The notes under the pieces are model-generated. The model was not told the origin of the DNA. It saw nothing but the letters and a program-made list of their open reading frames with translations, and made no database searches. Below are positions 32,628-40,977 of a stretch of 64,000 nucleotides of DNA, piece after piece (positions within the stretch are counted from its first letter, which is position 1; every line of letters begins with the position of its first letter). The translations under genes and the position numbers were made by a program. The stretch lies in NCBI GenBank assembly GCA_902494555.1, contig CABUTR010000002.1, positions 1-64,000 of the forward strand, read 5' to 3'. This stretch comes from an uncultured Collinsella sp. (GTDB lineage Bacteria; Actinomycetota; Coriobacteriia; Coriobacteriales; Coriobacteriaceae).

Positions 32628-33671
32628 ATGTCGTTTGGCAAGTTCTTTAAAGATGCGCTGCTTCCCGTCGCCGTGTGGACGTGCGGTGTGCTGCTGAGCT
32701 GCTTTGTGCTGACGGTCGCCGGCGCACCCGTTTCTATCGTGGTCGTGGCGGTCGGCGTGTCCTTTATCTTTGGTATGCTCGGCATCGTGATCGAGTACGT
32801 GCGCCGTCGTCGTTTTCTGCGCCAGCTGGAGCGTGCGGCAGAGGAGCTCGAGAGTCCCGCATGGGTGCAGGAGATGGTGCAATGTCCGACCTATGCCGAG
32901 GGCGAGCTCGAGTACGAGGTCTTGCGCCGGGTGGGCAAAGCCGCTTGCGACGAGGTTGCCGAAGGCCGGCGTCAGACCGATGACTATCGCGACTATATCG
33001 AGAGCTGGGTCCACGAGGCCAAGCTGCCCCTGGCGGCGGCTCACCTGATTTTGGAAAACCTGGATGGCAGCGAAGACGACCTGTCGCGCGTGGATGACCT
33101 GGGCCGTGAGCTGGCTCGCGTGGAGCGCTATATCGACCAGGCGCTGTACTACGCGCGCTCGGAAGTCGTGGAGCGCGACTACCTGATTCGCCGTTGGGAT
33201 CTCAAGACCTTGGTGACGGGCGCGATTAAGGCCAACGCGCGTGAGCTCATCGCGGCGCACGTGGCCCCGGTGTGCGAGAACCTCGACTTTGAGGTCTTTA
33301 CCGACGAGAAATGGCTCGAGTTTATTCTGGGCCAGCTTATTCAGAACAGTATTAAATATGCGCGCGAGGACGGCGCGAAGATCGTGTTTTCGGGCGCGTT
33401 GCTGGACGAGGGCCTGGCGAGCGAACGCATCGAGCTCACCGTCGCGGACAACGGCTGCGGCGTGAGCGCGGCCGACCTGCCGCGCGTGTTCGAGAAGGGC
33501 TTTACCGGCGACAACGGCCGCACCACCAAGCGCGCAACGGGCATCGGCCTATACCTGGTGGCGCGCCTGTGCTCCAAGATGGGCATCGACGTCACCGCGG
33601 CATCCGAGCCCGGCGAAGGCTTCGTCGTAACATTCGCTTTTTCAACGAACAAGTTCCAATATTTCGAGTAA
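32628..33671 (+). CDS. BceS-like intramembrane-sensing histidine kinase
   Basis: 347 residues. Two membrane helices at about 12-31 and 34-58 with almost no external loop, as in intramembrane-sensing kinases of cell-envelope stress. The H-box is SWVHEAKLPLAAAHLILEN with His129; BceS-type kinases usually have VHQIKTPI-like boxes, so Glu-Ala-Lys-Leu is a variant. N-box ILGQLIQNSIKYA, G-boxes VADNGCGVSAADLPRVFEKGFTG and KRATGIGLYLVARLCSKMG. It likely pairs with the preceding regulator. Ends before a strong terminator. Confidence 0.9.
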   Translation: MSFGKFFKDALLPVAVWTCGVLLSCFVLTVAGAPVSIVVVAVGVSFIFGMLGIVIEYVRRRRFLRQLERAAEELESPAWVQEMVQCPTYAEGELEYEVLRRVGKAACDEVAEGRRQTDDYRDYIESWVHEAKLPLAAAHLILENLDGSEDDLSRVDDLGRELARVERYIDQALYYARSEVVERDYLIRRWDLKTLVTGAIKANARELIAAHVAPVCENLDFEVFTDEKWLEFILGQLIQNSIKYAREDGAKIVFSGALLDEGLASERIELTVADNGCGVSAADLPRVFEKGFTGDNGRTTKRATGIGLYLVARLCSKMGIDVTAASEPGEGFVVTFAFSTNKFQYFE

Positions 33672-33702
33672 CGTACGCGGCAGACGCCCGCCCAAACAAA
33701 AC

Positions 33703-33735
33703 GTGCCGCCCCAAACGGGGCGGCACGCCATTTTT
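33703..33735 (+). terminator. Terminator after the BceS-like gene
   Basis: 10-bp perfect stem gtgccgcccc/ggggcggcac with loop aaac, followed by gccattttt. Confidence 0.85.
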
Positions 33736-33768
33736 CTATCAGACAACTCGCTGAAGTAAGGCTGCGAA

Positions 33769-33861
33769 GGCCGCGGGGCCGGGAGGGGTTTCCTAAGGGC
33801 ACATCCCGCAGCCGCAACGCGGCGAGGACGTGCCCGTGGAAACCCCGCAGGCCCCGCGGCC
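33769..33861. repeat. Large nested palindrome next to the usp stop codon
   Basis: Outer arms ggccgcggggcc (33769-33780) and ggccccgcggcc (33850-33861); next ggggtttcc (33785-33793) with ggaaacccc (33838-33846); next gggcac (33797-33802) with gtgccc (33830-33835); apex gccgc-aac-gcggc (33811-33823). It begins 13 bp beyond the usp stop codon on the minus strand and has no T run. Confidence 0.85.
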
Positions 33862-33874
33862 GGTGGGGGCAACG

Positions 33875-34312
33875 CTACTTCACGACCAAGATGTCGCAGT
33901 CGGTGTTGCGTAGCAGGAACGTCGAAATCGAGCCCAGGAGTGCATACTTGATCGAGGACAGGCCACGAGCGCCGCAGAGCACCAGGTCGGGCTTGACCAC
34001 GTCGAGCATCTCGTCTTTGAGCGTCTCGCGAATGCGGCCGGCGCGAATCATGACCTCGACCTCGGGAATGTCGGGATTGGCCTTGGCCTCTTCGAGCTGC
34101 TTGGCGATGGAGTTCTTAAATGCCTCCTCTAGGCCGTTGACCAGATCGACCGGATAGGAACCGGCGCTCTCGAGCGCCGTGGAATCGATAACGTGGCCGA
34201 TAATCAGCTTGGCGCCGTTGTTCGCGGCGACCTTGATGGCGCGTGCGAGCACAAAATCCTGCTGCTCAGTACCGTCGAGTGAAACAAATACCTTGGTGTA
34301 GCCCTCGTTCAT
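33875..34312 (-). CDS. Universal stress protein (UspA family)
   Basis: 145 residues; ggagga precedes the ATG at 34312. KVFVSLDGTEQQDFVLARAIKVAANNGAKLIIGHVID at the N-terminus and the ATP-binding-type C-terminus LVLCGARGLSSIKYALLGSISTFLLRNTDCDILVVK, with the GxRG...GS pattern of nucleotide-binding Usp proteins. Role is in stress adaptation or dormancy; the exact trigger is unknown. It is divergent from uppP, and a large palindrome follows its stop codon. Confidence 0.92.
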   Translation of the reverse strand: MNEGYTKVFVSLDGTEQQDFVLARAIKVAANNGAKLIIGHVIDSTALESAGSYPVDLVNGLEEAFKNSIAKQLEEAKANPDIPEVEVMIRAGRIRETLKDEMLDVVKPDLVLCGARGLSSIKYALLGSISTFLLRNTDCDILVVK

Positions 34313-34559
34313 GGTTTCCTCCTTGGTCTATCGCACGGGCGTGGGGCTCGTGCATCGGGCGGGCGCGGATGCGTGGCCGCCGGACACTTTATCTTGTTGC
34401 AGTTATACCCAAGGATTTGGGTTTGACCGCTCGCAATTCTGTGAACGGGCGAGTTTTTTGGTAAGGGTGGGCGCGGCCGCGGCCGAACGGTTGATAATGG
34501 GACATCGCCCGCAACCGTCCGCAGAACAATATCGGCGGGTGTCTAACGAGGGGGTCCCT

Positions 34560-35534
34560 TTGGATATCATCGAGCTTCTAAAATCTGCCTTCATGGGCCT
34601 GGTCGAGGGCATCACCGAATGGCTGCCTGTTTCGTCGACCGGTCACATGATCTTGGTGGACGAGTTCGTCAAGATGAACGTGAGCGAGACGTTCTGGAAT
34701 ATGTTCCTGGTCGTGATTCAGCTTGGCGCCATTTTGGCCGTCTGCGTCCTGTTCTTCTACGACCTTAATCCGTTTTCTCCCAGCAAGGGCAAGGAGGGCC
34801 GTCGTGACACCTGGGTGCTGTGGGGCAAGATTGTGCTTGGCTGCATTCCCGCCGCGGCGATCGGTCTGCCGCTTAACGACTGGATGGAGGAGCATTTCTA
34901 TAATGCTCCCGTCGTGGCGCTGGCGCTCATTGTGTACGGCGTGCTGTTTATCGTGATTGAGAACTGGCGTGCGAACAAGCGCGACCAGGCTGCTCTTGCC
35001 GGTTCGTTTGGTTCGCGCGCCGTGGTGGCGGGCGGACGCCCCGCTGGTGCGCACTTTGCCGCGCCCGCTGCGACTGCCGCTGCAGACGATGACGATAACC
35101 TGGACTTTGGCTCCATCACTACGCTCGATGATCTGAGCTGGAAGACCGCGCTGGGTATCGGTTGCTTCCAGGTGCTCTCGCTGGTACCGGGCACGTCGCG
35201 CTCCGGTTCCACCATCATCGGCGGCCTGCTGCTGGGTTGCACGCGCTCGGTGGCGTCTAAGTTCACGTTCTTCCTGGCCATTCCCGTCATGTTTGGCGCG
35301 AGCGCGCTCAAGCTGGTCAAGTACTTTATTAAGGGCGGTACCTTCGGCACCAACGAGATCGCCATCCTGGGCGTGGGCTGCGTCGTCGCCTTTGTGGTGT
35401 CGCTTATCGCCATCAAGTGGCTTATGGGCTTCGTCCGCCGTCACGACTTCAAGTGCTTCGGCGTCTACCGCATCATTCTGGGCATCGTGGTGCTCGCGTA
35501 CTTCTTCGTCCTGGAGCCGATGCTCGGCCTCTAA
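34560..35534 (+). CDS. uppP: Undecaprenyl-diphosphatase
   Basis: 324 residues from TTG 34560; cgaggggg lies upstream and the family N-terminus (MDIIELLKSAFMGLVEGITEWLPVSSTGHMILVDEF) starts there, while earlier starts give non-homologous sequence. Integral membrane phosphatase recycling undecaprenyl pyrophosphate for cell-wall synthesis. EGITEWLPVSSTGH and the second motif VPGTSRSGSTIIGG supply the active-site Glu, His, Ser and Arg. A ~45-residue Ala/Asp-rich loop (about 150-195) makes it longer than the usual ~270. Known to confer bacitracin tolerance when raised. A weak hairpin at 34430-34458 precedes it. Confidence 0.95.
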   Translation: MDIIELLKSAFMGLVEGITEWLPVSSTGHMILVDEFVKMNVSETFWNMFLVVIQLGAILAVCVLFFYDLNPFSPSKGKEGRRDTWVLWGKIVLGCIPAAAIGLPLNDWMEEHFYNAPVVALALIVYGVLFIVIENWRANKRDQAALAGSFGSRAVVAGGRPAGAHFAAPAATAAADDDDNLDFGSITTLDDLSWKTALGIGCFQVLSLVPGTSRSGSTIIGGLLLGCTRSVASKFTFFLAIPVMFGASALKLVKYFIKGGTFGTNEIAILGVGCVVAFVVSLIAIKWLMGFVRRHDFKCFGVYRIILGIVVLAYFFVLEPMLGL

Positions 35535-35584
35535 CTTAGTCGACGCTGCGCGACGGCCGGGGCGACAACTTGTCATTCAAAGGG

Positions 35585-35617
35585 GGCGGCATGACCAGAA
35601 GGTCTATGCCGCCTTTT
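35585..35617 (+). terminator. Terminator after uppP
   Basis: Stem ggcggcat (35585-35592, with inner gacc/ggtc) and atgccgcc (35606-35613), then four T residues. It abuts the family C palindrome. Confidence 0.8.
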
Positions 35618-35682
35618 GGTGCATTGGGGTCAGGTTAGTCTGCACCATGTTGGTGCAAAGAAACCTGACCCCAATGCACCAA
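35616..35682. repeat. 67-bp palindrome, family C copy 1 (GGGGTCAGGTT)
   Basis: 21-bp perfect arms: 35616-35636 (begins ttggtgcattggggtcaggtt) and its complement at 35662-35682. A second hairpin (tgcacca-tgt-tggtgca, 35641-35657) sits in the loop. The left arm starts in the T run of the uppP terminator. Half of it recurs at 47877-47925. Confidence 0.9.
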
Positions 35683-35821
35683 ATCCTCTGGGGCGGGCCT
35701 GACGGTGGCGCACGGAGTCGTGGTGTGATTTGCGTCGGTGTCCGCGCGGCTCGGTATACTGGTACGGCTCAAACTATGGCGCTGCCCGCAGGCGCGCCGT
35801 CCGTCAGATGAGGAGTCGCCC

Positions 35822-38716
35822 ATGACCCAGCCCCTGCCCTGGGAAAAGAACACTGCGGTACCCGTGCCGCCCGCGCCGGCACCCGTGCCGCTCGATGCGT
35901 ACACCGCCCCTGCTGCGCCGGAGCCCGAGCTCGTCCCGCTCGACATCTACGACGCTCCCGCGCCGGCACCCAAACCCGCCAAGCCGCTCGTCGACATCGA
36001 CAGCCTTAATCCCGCCCAGCGCGAGGCGGTCCTGTCCACCGAGGGTCCGTTGCTGGTGCTCGCCGGCGCCGGCTCGGGCAAGACCCGCGTCTTGACCTTC
36101 CGCATCGCACATATGCTCGGCGACCTGGGTGTTAAGCCTTGGCAGGTTCTTGCCATCACGTTTACCAACAAGGCCGCGGGCGAGATGCGCGAGCGTCTGG
36201 CGGCGCTCATTCCCAGCGGTACCCGCGGCATGTGGGTGTGCACCTTCCATGCCATGTGCGTGCGCATGCTGCGCGAGGACGCCGACCTGCTGGGCTACAC
36301 CGGCCAGTTCACCATCTACGATGACGATGACTCAAAGCGCATGGTGCGCGACATTATGCAGGCGCTCGGCATCGAGCAAAAGCAGTTCCCCATCAACATG
36401 ATCCGCAGCAAGATCAGCTCGGCCAAAAACGCCATGATCGGCCCCGAGGACATGCTCAAGAGCGCCGATAGCCCCAACGATAAAAAGGCCGCACAGGTCT
36501 ACTTGGAGCTGGAGCGTCGCTTGCGCGCCGCCAATGCGATGGACTTCGACGACCTGCTCGTGCGCGCGCTTGAGCTGCTGCGCACCCGCCCCGAGGTGCT
36601 CGATAAGTACCAAGAGCGCTTCCGCTACATTAGCGTCGACGAGTATCAGGACACCAACCACGTCCAGTACGAAATCGCCAACCTGTTGGCCGCCAAGTAC
36701 CAAAACCTCATGGTCGTGGGCGACGATGACCAGTCCATTTACAGCTGGCGTGGCGCCGACATCACCAATATCCTGGACTTTGAGAAGGATTTTAAAAACT
36801 GCAAGACCGTCAAGCTGGAGCAGAACTATCGTTCCACGGGTCATATCCTGAACGCCGCCAACGCCGTGGTACGCCACAACTCGCAGCGCAAGGACAAGCG
36901 CCTGTTTACGGCCGAGGGCGATGGCGAGAAGATCCAGGCCTTCCAGGCGAGCGACGAGCGCGACGAGGGCCGCTGGATTGCCGGCGAGATCGAGAAGCTG
37001 CATGCCAAAGGCACGAGCTACGACGACATTGCCGTGTTCTATCGCACCAACGCCCAGTCGCGTATCCTCGAAGATATGTTCCTGCGCGCGGGCGTGCCCT
37101 ACAAGATCGTGGGCGGCACGCGATTCTTCGACCGTGCCGAGATCCGTGATGTCATGGCCTACCTTAAGATGATCGTGAACCCGGCCGACGAGATGAGCGT
37201 CAAGCGCGTCATCAACACACCGCGCCGTGGCATCGGCTCCACCTCGATCCAAAAAATCGAGCAGCTGGCGCGCGACAACCGTTGCTCGTTCTTCCAGGCT
37301 TGCGAGATTGCGTGTGCCGAAACCGGCATGTTTAGCGCCAAGGTCCGCAATGGCCTGTCAAGCTTTGTGTCGCTGGTGCGCGAGGGCCGCCGCATGGACG
37401 GCGAGCTCAAGGACGTCGTCGAGATGATTGTCGATAAGACGGGTCTGCTGCAGGCGTTTCGCGCCGAGGGCACCATGGAGTCTGAGAGCCGTGCCGAGAA
37501 CATCCAGGAATTCCTGGGCGTCGCTGCCGAATTTGAGGAGACGCACGAGGACATCGAGGGTACGCTCGAGAGCTTGGAAGAGCTGCGCGCAGCTGGTGTT
37601 GCCGACGTGCCTGCCGGCGCCGAGCCCGTCGTGGTGAGCGCGCCCGCGCCCGAACCGGGGCCATTTGCCCCGGCATCCTCGTTTGAGGCACTCGTCGGCG
37701 CGCGCGATGCCGCAGGTTCCAATCCGCTCGATAGCCTAGCCGCCCCGGCGCTCTCGCCGCAGGATGCCCTGGCCGCCGCCATCGCGGGCAACGCGTATGC
37801 CGCGCCGACGGGGATGCCGGCGGGTGCCGTGCATGCCGACGAGATTGAGCGCACCTATGGTCCGCTCACCTGTAAGGCGCTACCGGCACTCATGGAGTGG
37901 CTGGCCCTGCGCTCCGACTTGGATTCCCTGGCCGGCGAGACGCATGCCATTACCATGATGACCATCCACTCCGCCAAGGGCCTGGAGTTCCCGGCGGTGT
38001 TCGTGGCCGGCATGGAGGAGGGCATCTTCCCGCACGTGCACGACTTTGGCGGCAGCGATGACCCGGGTAAGCTCGAGGAGGAGCGTCGCCTGGCCTACGT
38101 CGCCATCACGCGTGCCCGTAAGCGCCTGTTCCTGACCTATGCGGCCACGCGTCGCACCTACGGCTCGACCTCTGCCAACCCGCGCTCGCGCTTCCTCAAC
38201 GAGATTCCGTTTGAGGATATCGAGTTTAGCGGTATCGGTTCTGCCGGTTTTGAAGGCACGGGTTGGGAGAAGCGCGGCGACCGTCACGGCACCTTTGGCT
38301 CGGGCATGGGTTCGGATATGTACGGCGGCAAGGTATTTGGTTCGCATACGCGCTCGACTGGCGGTTCCGGTTCGCGCGGCGGATCGAGCTTTGACGATTT
38401 CTTTGGTGGCAGCAGCTACGGGACCGAGCGCCATCGTGGGGTCTCGCCCGACGCCGGCCGTGTTGCCTCGACCTTTGGCTCGGGCGCGCCGCGAGCCAAA
38501 AAGCCGTCGTCCAAGGTGTCCCCGACGGTGGAGCGCAAGGTCGATCGCGCCAGCGCATCGCAGGACTTTGCCGCGGGCGATACCGTGAGCCATAAGACCT
38601 TTGGCACGGGTACCGTGATCTCGGTCGCCGGAGACATGATCGAGGTCCAGTTCGAAAAGACCGGCCAGACCAAAAAGCTCATGAAGGGATTCGCTCCGAT
38701 CGTCAAGCTGTCATAA
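35822..38716 (+). CDS. pcrA: PcrA/UvrD-type SF1A DNA helicase
   Basis: 964 residues from ATG 35822 (gatgaggag upstream), longer than the usual ~730. Residues 1-58 are Pro/Ala-rich. Helicase motifs: Q motif LNPAQREAVLST, Walker A LAGAGSGKTRV, VDEYQDTNHVQYEI, GDDDQSIYSWRGADI, LEQNYRST, TIHSAKGLEFPAVFVAGMEEGIFP and YVAITRARKRLFLTYA. An Ala/Pro-rich insertion sits at about 591-675 between domains. The C-terminus (DTVSHKTFGTGTVISVAGDMIEVQF) is the PcrA Tudor-like RNA-polymerase-binding module, after a Gly/Ser-rich linker. Acts in nucleotide excision repair and removal of stalled polymerase. Confidence 0.95.
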   Translation: MTQPLPWEKNTAVPVPPAPAPVPLDAYTAPAAPEPELVPLDIYDAPAPAPKPAKPLVDIDSLNPAQREAVLSTEGPLLVLAGAGSGKTRVLTFRIAHMLGDLGVKPWQVLAITFTNKAAGEMRERLAALIPSGTRGMWVCTFHAMCVRMLREDADLLGYTGQFTIYDDDDSKRMVRDIMQALGIEQKQFPINMIRSKISSAKNAMIGPEDMLKSADSPNDKKAAQVYLELERRLRAANAMDFDDLLVRALELLRTRPEVLDKYQERFRYISVDEYQDTNHVQYEIANLLAAKYQNLMVVGDDDQSIYSWRGADITNILDFEKDFKNCKTVKLEQNYRSTGHILNAANAVVRHNSQRKDKRLFTAEGDGEKIQAFQASDERDEGRWIAGEIEKLHAKGTSYDDIAVFYRTNAQSRILEDMFLRAGVPYKIVGGTRFFDRAEIRDVMAYLKMIVNPADEMSVKRVINTPRRGIGSTSIQKIEQLARDNRCSFFQACEIACAETGMFSAKVRNGLSSFVSLVREGRRMDGELKDVVEMIVDKTGLLQAFRAEGTMESESRAENIQEFLGVAAEFEETHEDIEGTLESLEELRAAGVADVPAGAEPVVVSAPAPEPGPFAPASSFEALVGARDAAGSNPLDSLAAPALSPQDALAAAIAGNAYAAPTGMPAGAVHADEIERTYGPLTCKALPALMEWLALRSDLDSLAGETHAITMMTIHSAKGLEFPAVFVAGMEEGIFPHVHDFGGSDDPGKLEEERRLAYVAITRARKRLFLTYAATRRTYGSTSANPRSRFLNEIPFEDIEFSGIGSAGFEGTGWEKRGDRHGTFGSGMGSDMYGGKVFGSHTRSTGGSGSRGGSSFDDFFGGSSYGTERHRGVSPDAGRVASTFGSGAPRAKKPSSKVSPTVERKVDRASASQDFAAGDTVSHKTFGTGTVISVAGDMIEVQFEKTGQTKKLMKGFAPIVKLS

Positions 38717-38809
38717 TCCCGCCCAGGTCCTTAGATAACGTTGCTTGCGAACGTCGCTTTGCCCGTTCGCTTTTTGGTCTGGAGGGCCGGGTGGGCTGAA
38801 TACTTAGAC

Positions 38810-38862
38810 ATGGCAAGGGGCTCCCCCGTTAAAGAACGGGGGAGCCCCTTGTTGCGTTTTGA
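38810..38862 (+). terminator. Terminator after pcrA; left flank of the toxin-antitoxin cassette
   Basis: 16-bp perfect stem aaggggctcccccgtt/aacgggggagcccctt with a 4-nt loop, followed by gttgcgtttt. The whole 53-bp segment is repeated, nearly identical and in the same orientation, at 40757-40810. Confidence 0.9.
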
Positions 38863-38884
38863 ATGGTGCGCTTGGCTTTGATGA

Positions 38885-38942
38885 TTGATGATTTTATACG
38901 ATTCAGTATAATTTCAGATAGACGCTAAAATGTAACTGAAAT
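38885..38942 (+). promoter_or_regulatory. Promoter and candidate autoregulatory operator of the cassette
   Basis: TTGATG (38885-38890), 16-bp spacer, TATAAT (38907-38912). A 7-bp inverted repeat atttcag (38911-38917) / ctgaaat (38936-38942) starts within the -10 box and ends 17 bp before the first ATG, well placed for repression by the winged-helix protein. Confidence 0.6.
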
Positions 38943-38959
38943 GAAAAGGGTGATTGGAC

Positions 38960-39982
38960 ATGCTGCTAAATTGTCTCCCAAAAAGACTCTTCTCTTTAGA
39001 GCTCGCCATCGACCCGGAGCCAGTTGAGATGCAGATTCCTCGCATGCATCTTGAGCGGTATTCGCTTCGCTTGGCACGGCTTGGCATGTCTGAGCGGGGC
39101 CGTTTTATTGTTGCGGAACCTAAAGAACCGCCCAGTGTCATTTCGGTGCGAAATCTCGTCAATGCAGTGCGTACGTTAGATGCTCGTCCGGTGGCAATTT
39201 GCTGGGATGCTATGGATTTAGGTTTTATGCGCGCGCTTTCTTCAGAGGGAATCGCATATATCCGAGATGAGCGAAATGCGTTCCTGCCGTTTATCGGAGC
39301 CGTTATTTCCGATGAAGTGCTGGGTGCTTCTCACGCTGCTCCGCTTTCGTCCCAATCTCAACGAATCGTCCTAAATCTCATTGCGGGACGATGGGTTAAC
39401 TGCTCCGCCGGCGACCTAGCGCGTCTGTGTGGCAAAAGCGCGGCAAGCGTCAGCGGCTATCTTTCGGAAATCGCCGCTATAGCTCCTGGGTTGATTATGC
39501 GGGACGGCAAAAAGCGTATATTGTGTGACGCCGGGCTGTCGACCGAGACGTTGCTAGATGGGTTTGAGGACTATCTTCGCACGCCAGTTTTAGAGCGAAT
39601 CCGGCTCAAGAAGGTTATCGAGAGAACAGAGCTACGTGCCGTTGATGCGCTGCTTTCCGGTGTGTCTGCCCTTAGCTATATGTCCGACCTTGCCCATGAA
39701 GACTCTGCTCCAACCATTGCTCTCGAAAAATATCAGCTAGAGGCCTTGAAAGAGCATATGGGCGACAGATGGCTGGAGGCTCAGTGGTACGAACCGGCGG
39801 CAGTTGTGATTGAGGTCTGGTCGTATCCCGTGGACGCGCCGTCCGATATTAGTTTTGACGCGACGGGTTTGCAGTGTGTCGACCCGTTTTCCTTATACGT
39901 TGCTTGCGCAAAAGCAGATTACAAAGAAGATCGTCTGCTCGACGCGGTCGAACAGCTCAGGAGGACGATATGTCAAAAGTGA
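38960..39982 (+). CDS. Winged-helix protein, putative type IV antitoxin (AbiEi/COG4861-like)
   Basis: 340 residues from ATG 38960 (gaaaaggg upstream; a TTG two codons earlier is an alternative). A helix-turn-helix-like segment lies at about 130-185 (SQRIVLNLIAGRWVNCSAGDLARLCGKSAASVSGYLSEI). The rest is mixed alpha/beta with no membrane segment. It overlaps the next gene, a nucleotidyltransferase, by 13 bp. Order, overlap and size match AbiEi-AbiEii/MenAT-type pairs in which the first protein is the antitoxin and autorepressor. Similarity to AbiEi itself is weak by eye; the pair seems closer to COG4861/COG4849. GC is clearly lower than in neighbours. Confidence 0.7.
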   Translation: MLLNCLPKRLFSLELAIDPEPVEMQIPRMHLERYSLRLARLGMSERGRFIVAEPKEPPSVISVRNLVNAVRTLDARPVAICWDAMDLGFMRALSSEGIAYIRDERNAFLPFIGAVISDEVLGASHAAPLSSQSQRIVLNLIAGRWVNCSAGDLARLCGKSAASVSGYLSEIAAIAPGLIMRDGKKRILCDAGLSTETLLDGFEDYLRTPVLERIRLKKVIERTELRAVDALLSGVSALSYMSDLAHEDSAPTIALEKYQLEALKEHMGDRWLEAQWYEPAAVVIEVWSYPVDAPSDISFDATGLQCVDPFSLYVACAKADYKEDRLLDAVEQLRRTICQK

Positions 39983-40737
39983 GGGGAATAGAGCGATTTG
40001 CCGATGCCATGAGCGGCTGTAAAGGCGGTTACGTCCTTATTGGTGGAGGGGCCTGCAGCGTTCTATTTGACAATGAGGGCGATTCGTTTAGAGCTACTGA
40101 AGACTTGGATGTCGTCGTAATTGTTGATGGGAAAGGCGTTGAATTCGCCACTGCATTGTGGGCATTTATCAAAGCTGCCGGATATGAGACTGGAAAGGTC
40201 GGCGATGGAAGGTGCACTTACTATCGGTTCTGTTTGCCCGAAGGATCAAGGCAAGTCCTAGACTATCCCGGCCAAATTGAGCTATTTGCCCGACATCCTG
40301 ATTTTGTGCTCGAAGATGAAACGAGCGAAGTGGCACCTCTTTCCTTTGACGGGGCCGTATCAAGTCTTTCGGCAATTATTCTCGACGATGGCTACTACGA
40401 ATTTATTCGCGACAACGCAACGAACGTAGAGGGCATTACGTTGCTCGATGCGCTCCATATCATTCCCCTCAAGATGCGTGCACACATTGATATCAATAGG
40501 AGCTATGAAGAAGGGCGCCATTGCAACGATAAAGATCGACGAAAGCATCGCTCGGATATTGTTCGACTTGCGGGTTTGTTGCCGCCTTCGGCTCGCTTGG
40601 AGCTAATAGAGCAAATGAGGGCTGATGCCGGAGACTTCTTTGCGGACTTTTCTTCTTATGTAAATCGGCAGACCGATCGTAAAGAGAGAGCGCGTCTTCA
40701 GGACACATTATCGTTTCTCGAAAAGGTCTACCTATAG
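39970..40737 (+). CDS. Nucleotidyltransferase, putative type IV toxin (COG4849/AbiEii-like)
   Basis: 255 residues from ATG 39970 (caggaggacg upstream inside the previous gene). Nucleotidyltransferase core: IGGGACS at 24-30, then FRATEDLDVVV with the two catalytic Asp at 45 and 47, then IELFAR with a third acidic residue. Downstream features (RCTYYRF, SSLSAIILDDGYYEFI, LHIIPLKMRAHIDI, HCNDKDRRKHRSDIVRLAGLL) are those I associate with COG4849 proteins. MenT and AbiEii toxins modify tRNA or bind GTP; the target here is unknown. An uncharacterised two-gene toxin-antitoxin or phage-defence unit is the best reading. Confidence 0.75.
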   Translation: MSKVRGIERFADAMSGCKGGYVLIGGGACSVLFDNEGDSFRATEDLDVVVIVDGKGVEFATALWAFIKAAGYETGKVGDGRCTYYRFCLPEGSRQVLDYPGQIELFARHPDFVLEDETSEVAPLSFDGAVSSLSAIILDDGYYEFIRDNATNVEGITLLDALHIIPLKMRAHIDINRSYEEGRHCNDKDRRKHRSDIVRLAGLLPPSARLELIEQMRADAGDFFADFSSYVNRQTDRKERARLQDTLSFLEKVYL

Positions 40738-40756
40738 GCACCTTGATTCGTTATGT

Positions 40757-40810
40757 ATGGCGAGGGGCTCTCCCGTTTGATGAGCGGGGGAGCCCCTTGT
40801 TGCTTTTTGA
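40757..40810 (+). terminator. Second copy of the terminator; right flank of the cassette
   Basis: Arms aggggctctcccg (40763-40775) and cgggggagcccct (40785-40797) with one T-G pair, then tgttgcttttt. Near-identical to 38810-38862, including outer bases atggc and tttttga. Confidence 0.9.
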
Positions 40811-40830
40811 TTGTCGTAACTAGCCAGAGG

Positions 40831-40961
40831 CTCGCCGGGATGGGACGCGGGGTTTGGTCGATCGCGAGTTCCGCACGAGCCGGAGAGCACTTAATGTGCT
40901 CTCCGTGCGAGCAGGGCTGTCCGAGCAGGCGACCAAACCCCGCGCCCCGTCCCGGCGAGCG
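40831..40961. repeat. Large 131-bp palindrome next to the manA stop codon
   Basis: 31-bp outer arms: 40831-40861 and 40931-40961, which pair throughout except two G-T positions (core cgcggggtttggtcg/cgaccaaaccccgcg). An inner hairpin cggagagcac-ttaat-gtgctctccg (40882-40906) forms the apex. It starts 16 bp beyond the manA stop codon on the minus strand. Its position matches the palindrome beside usp at 33769-33861. Confidence 0.9.
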
Positions 40962-40977
40962 CTTGGGGACCGGTGGC

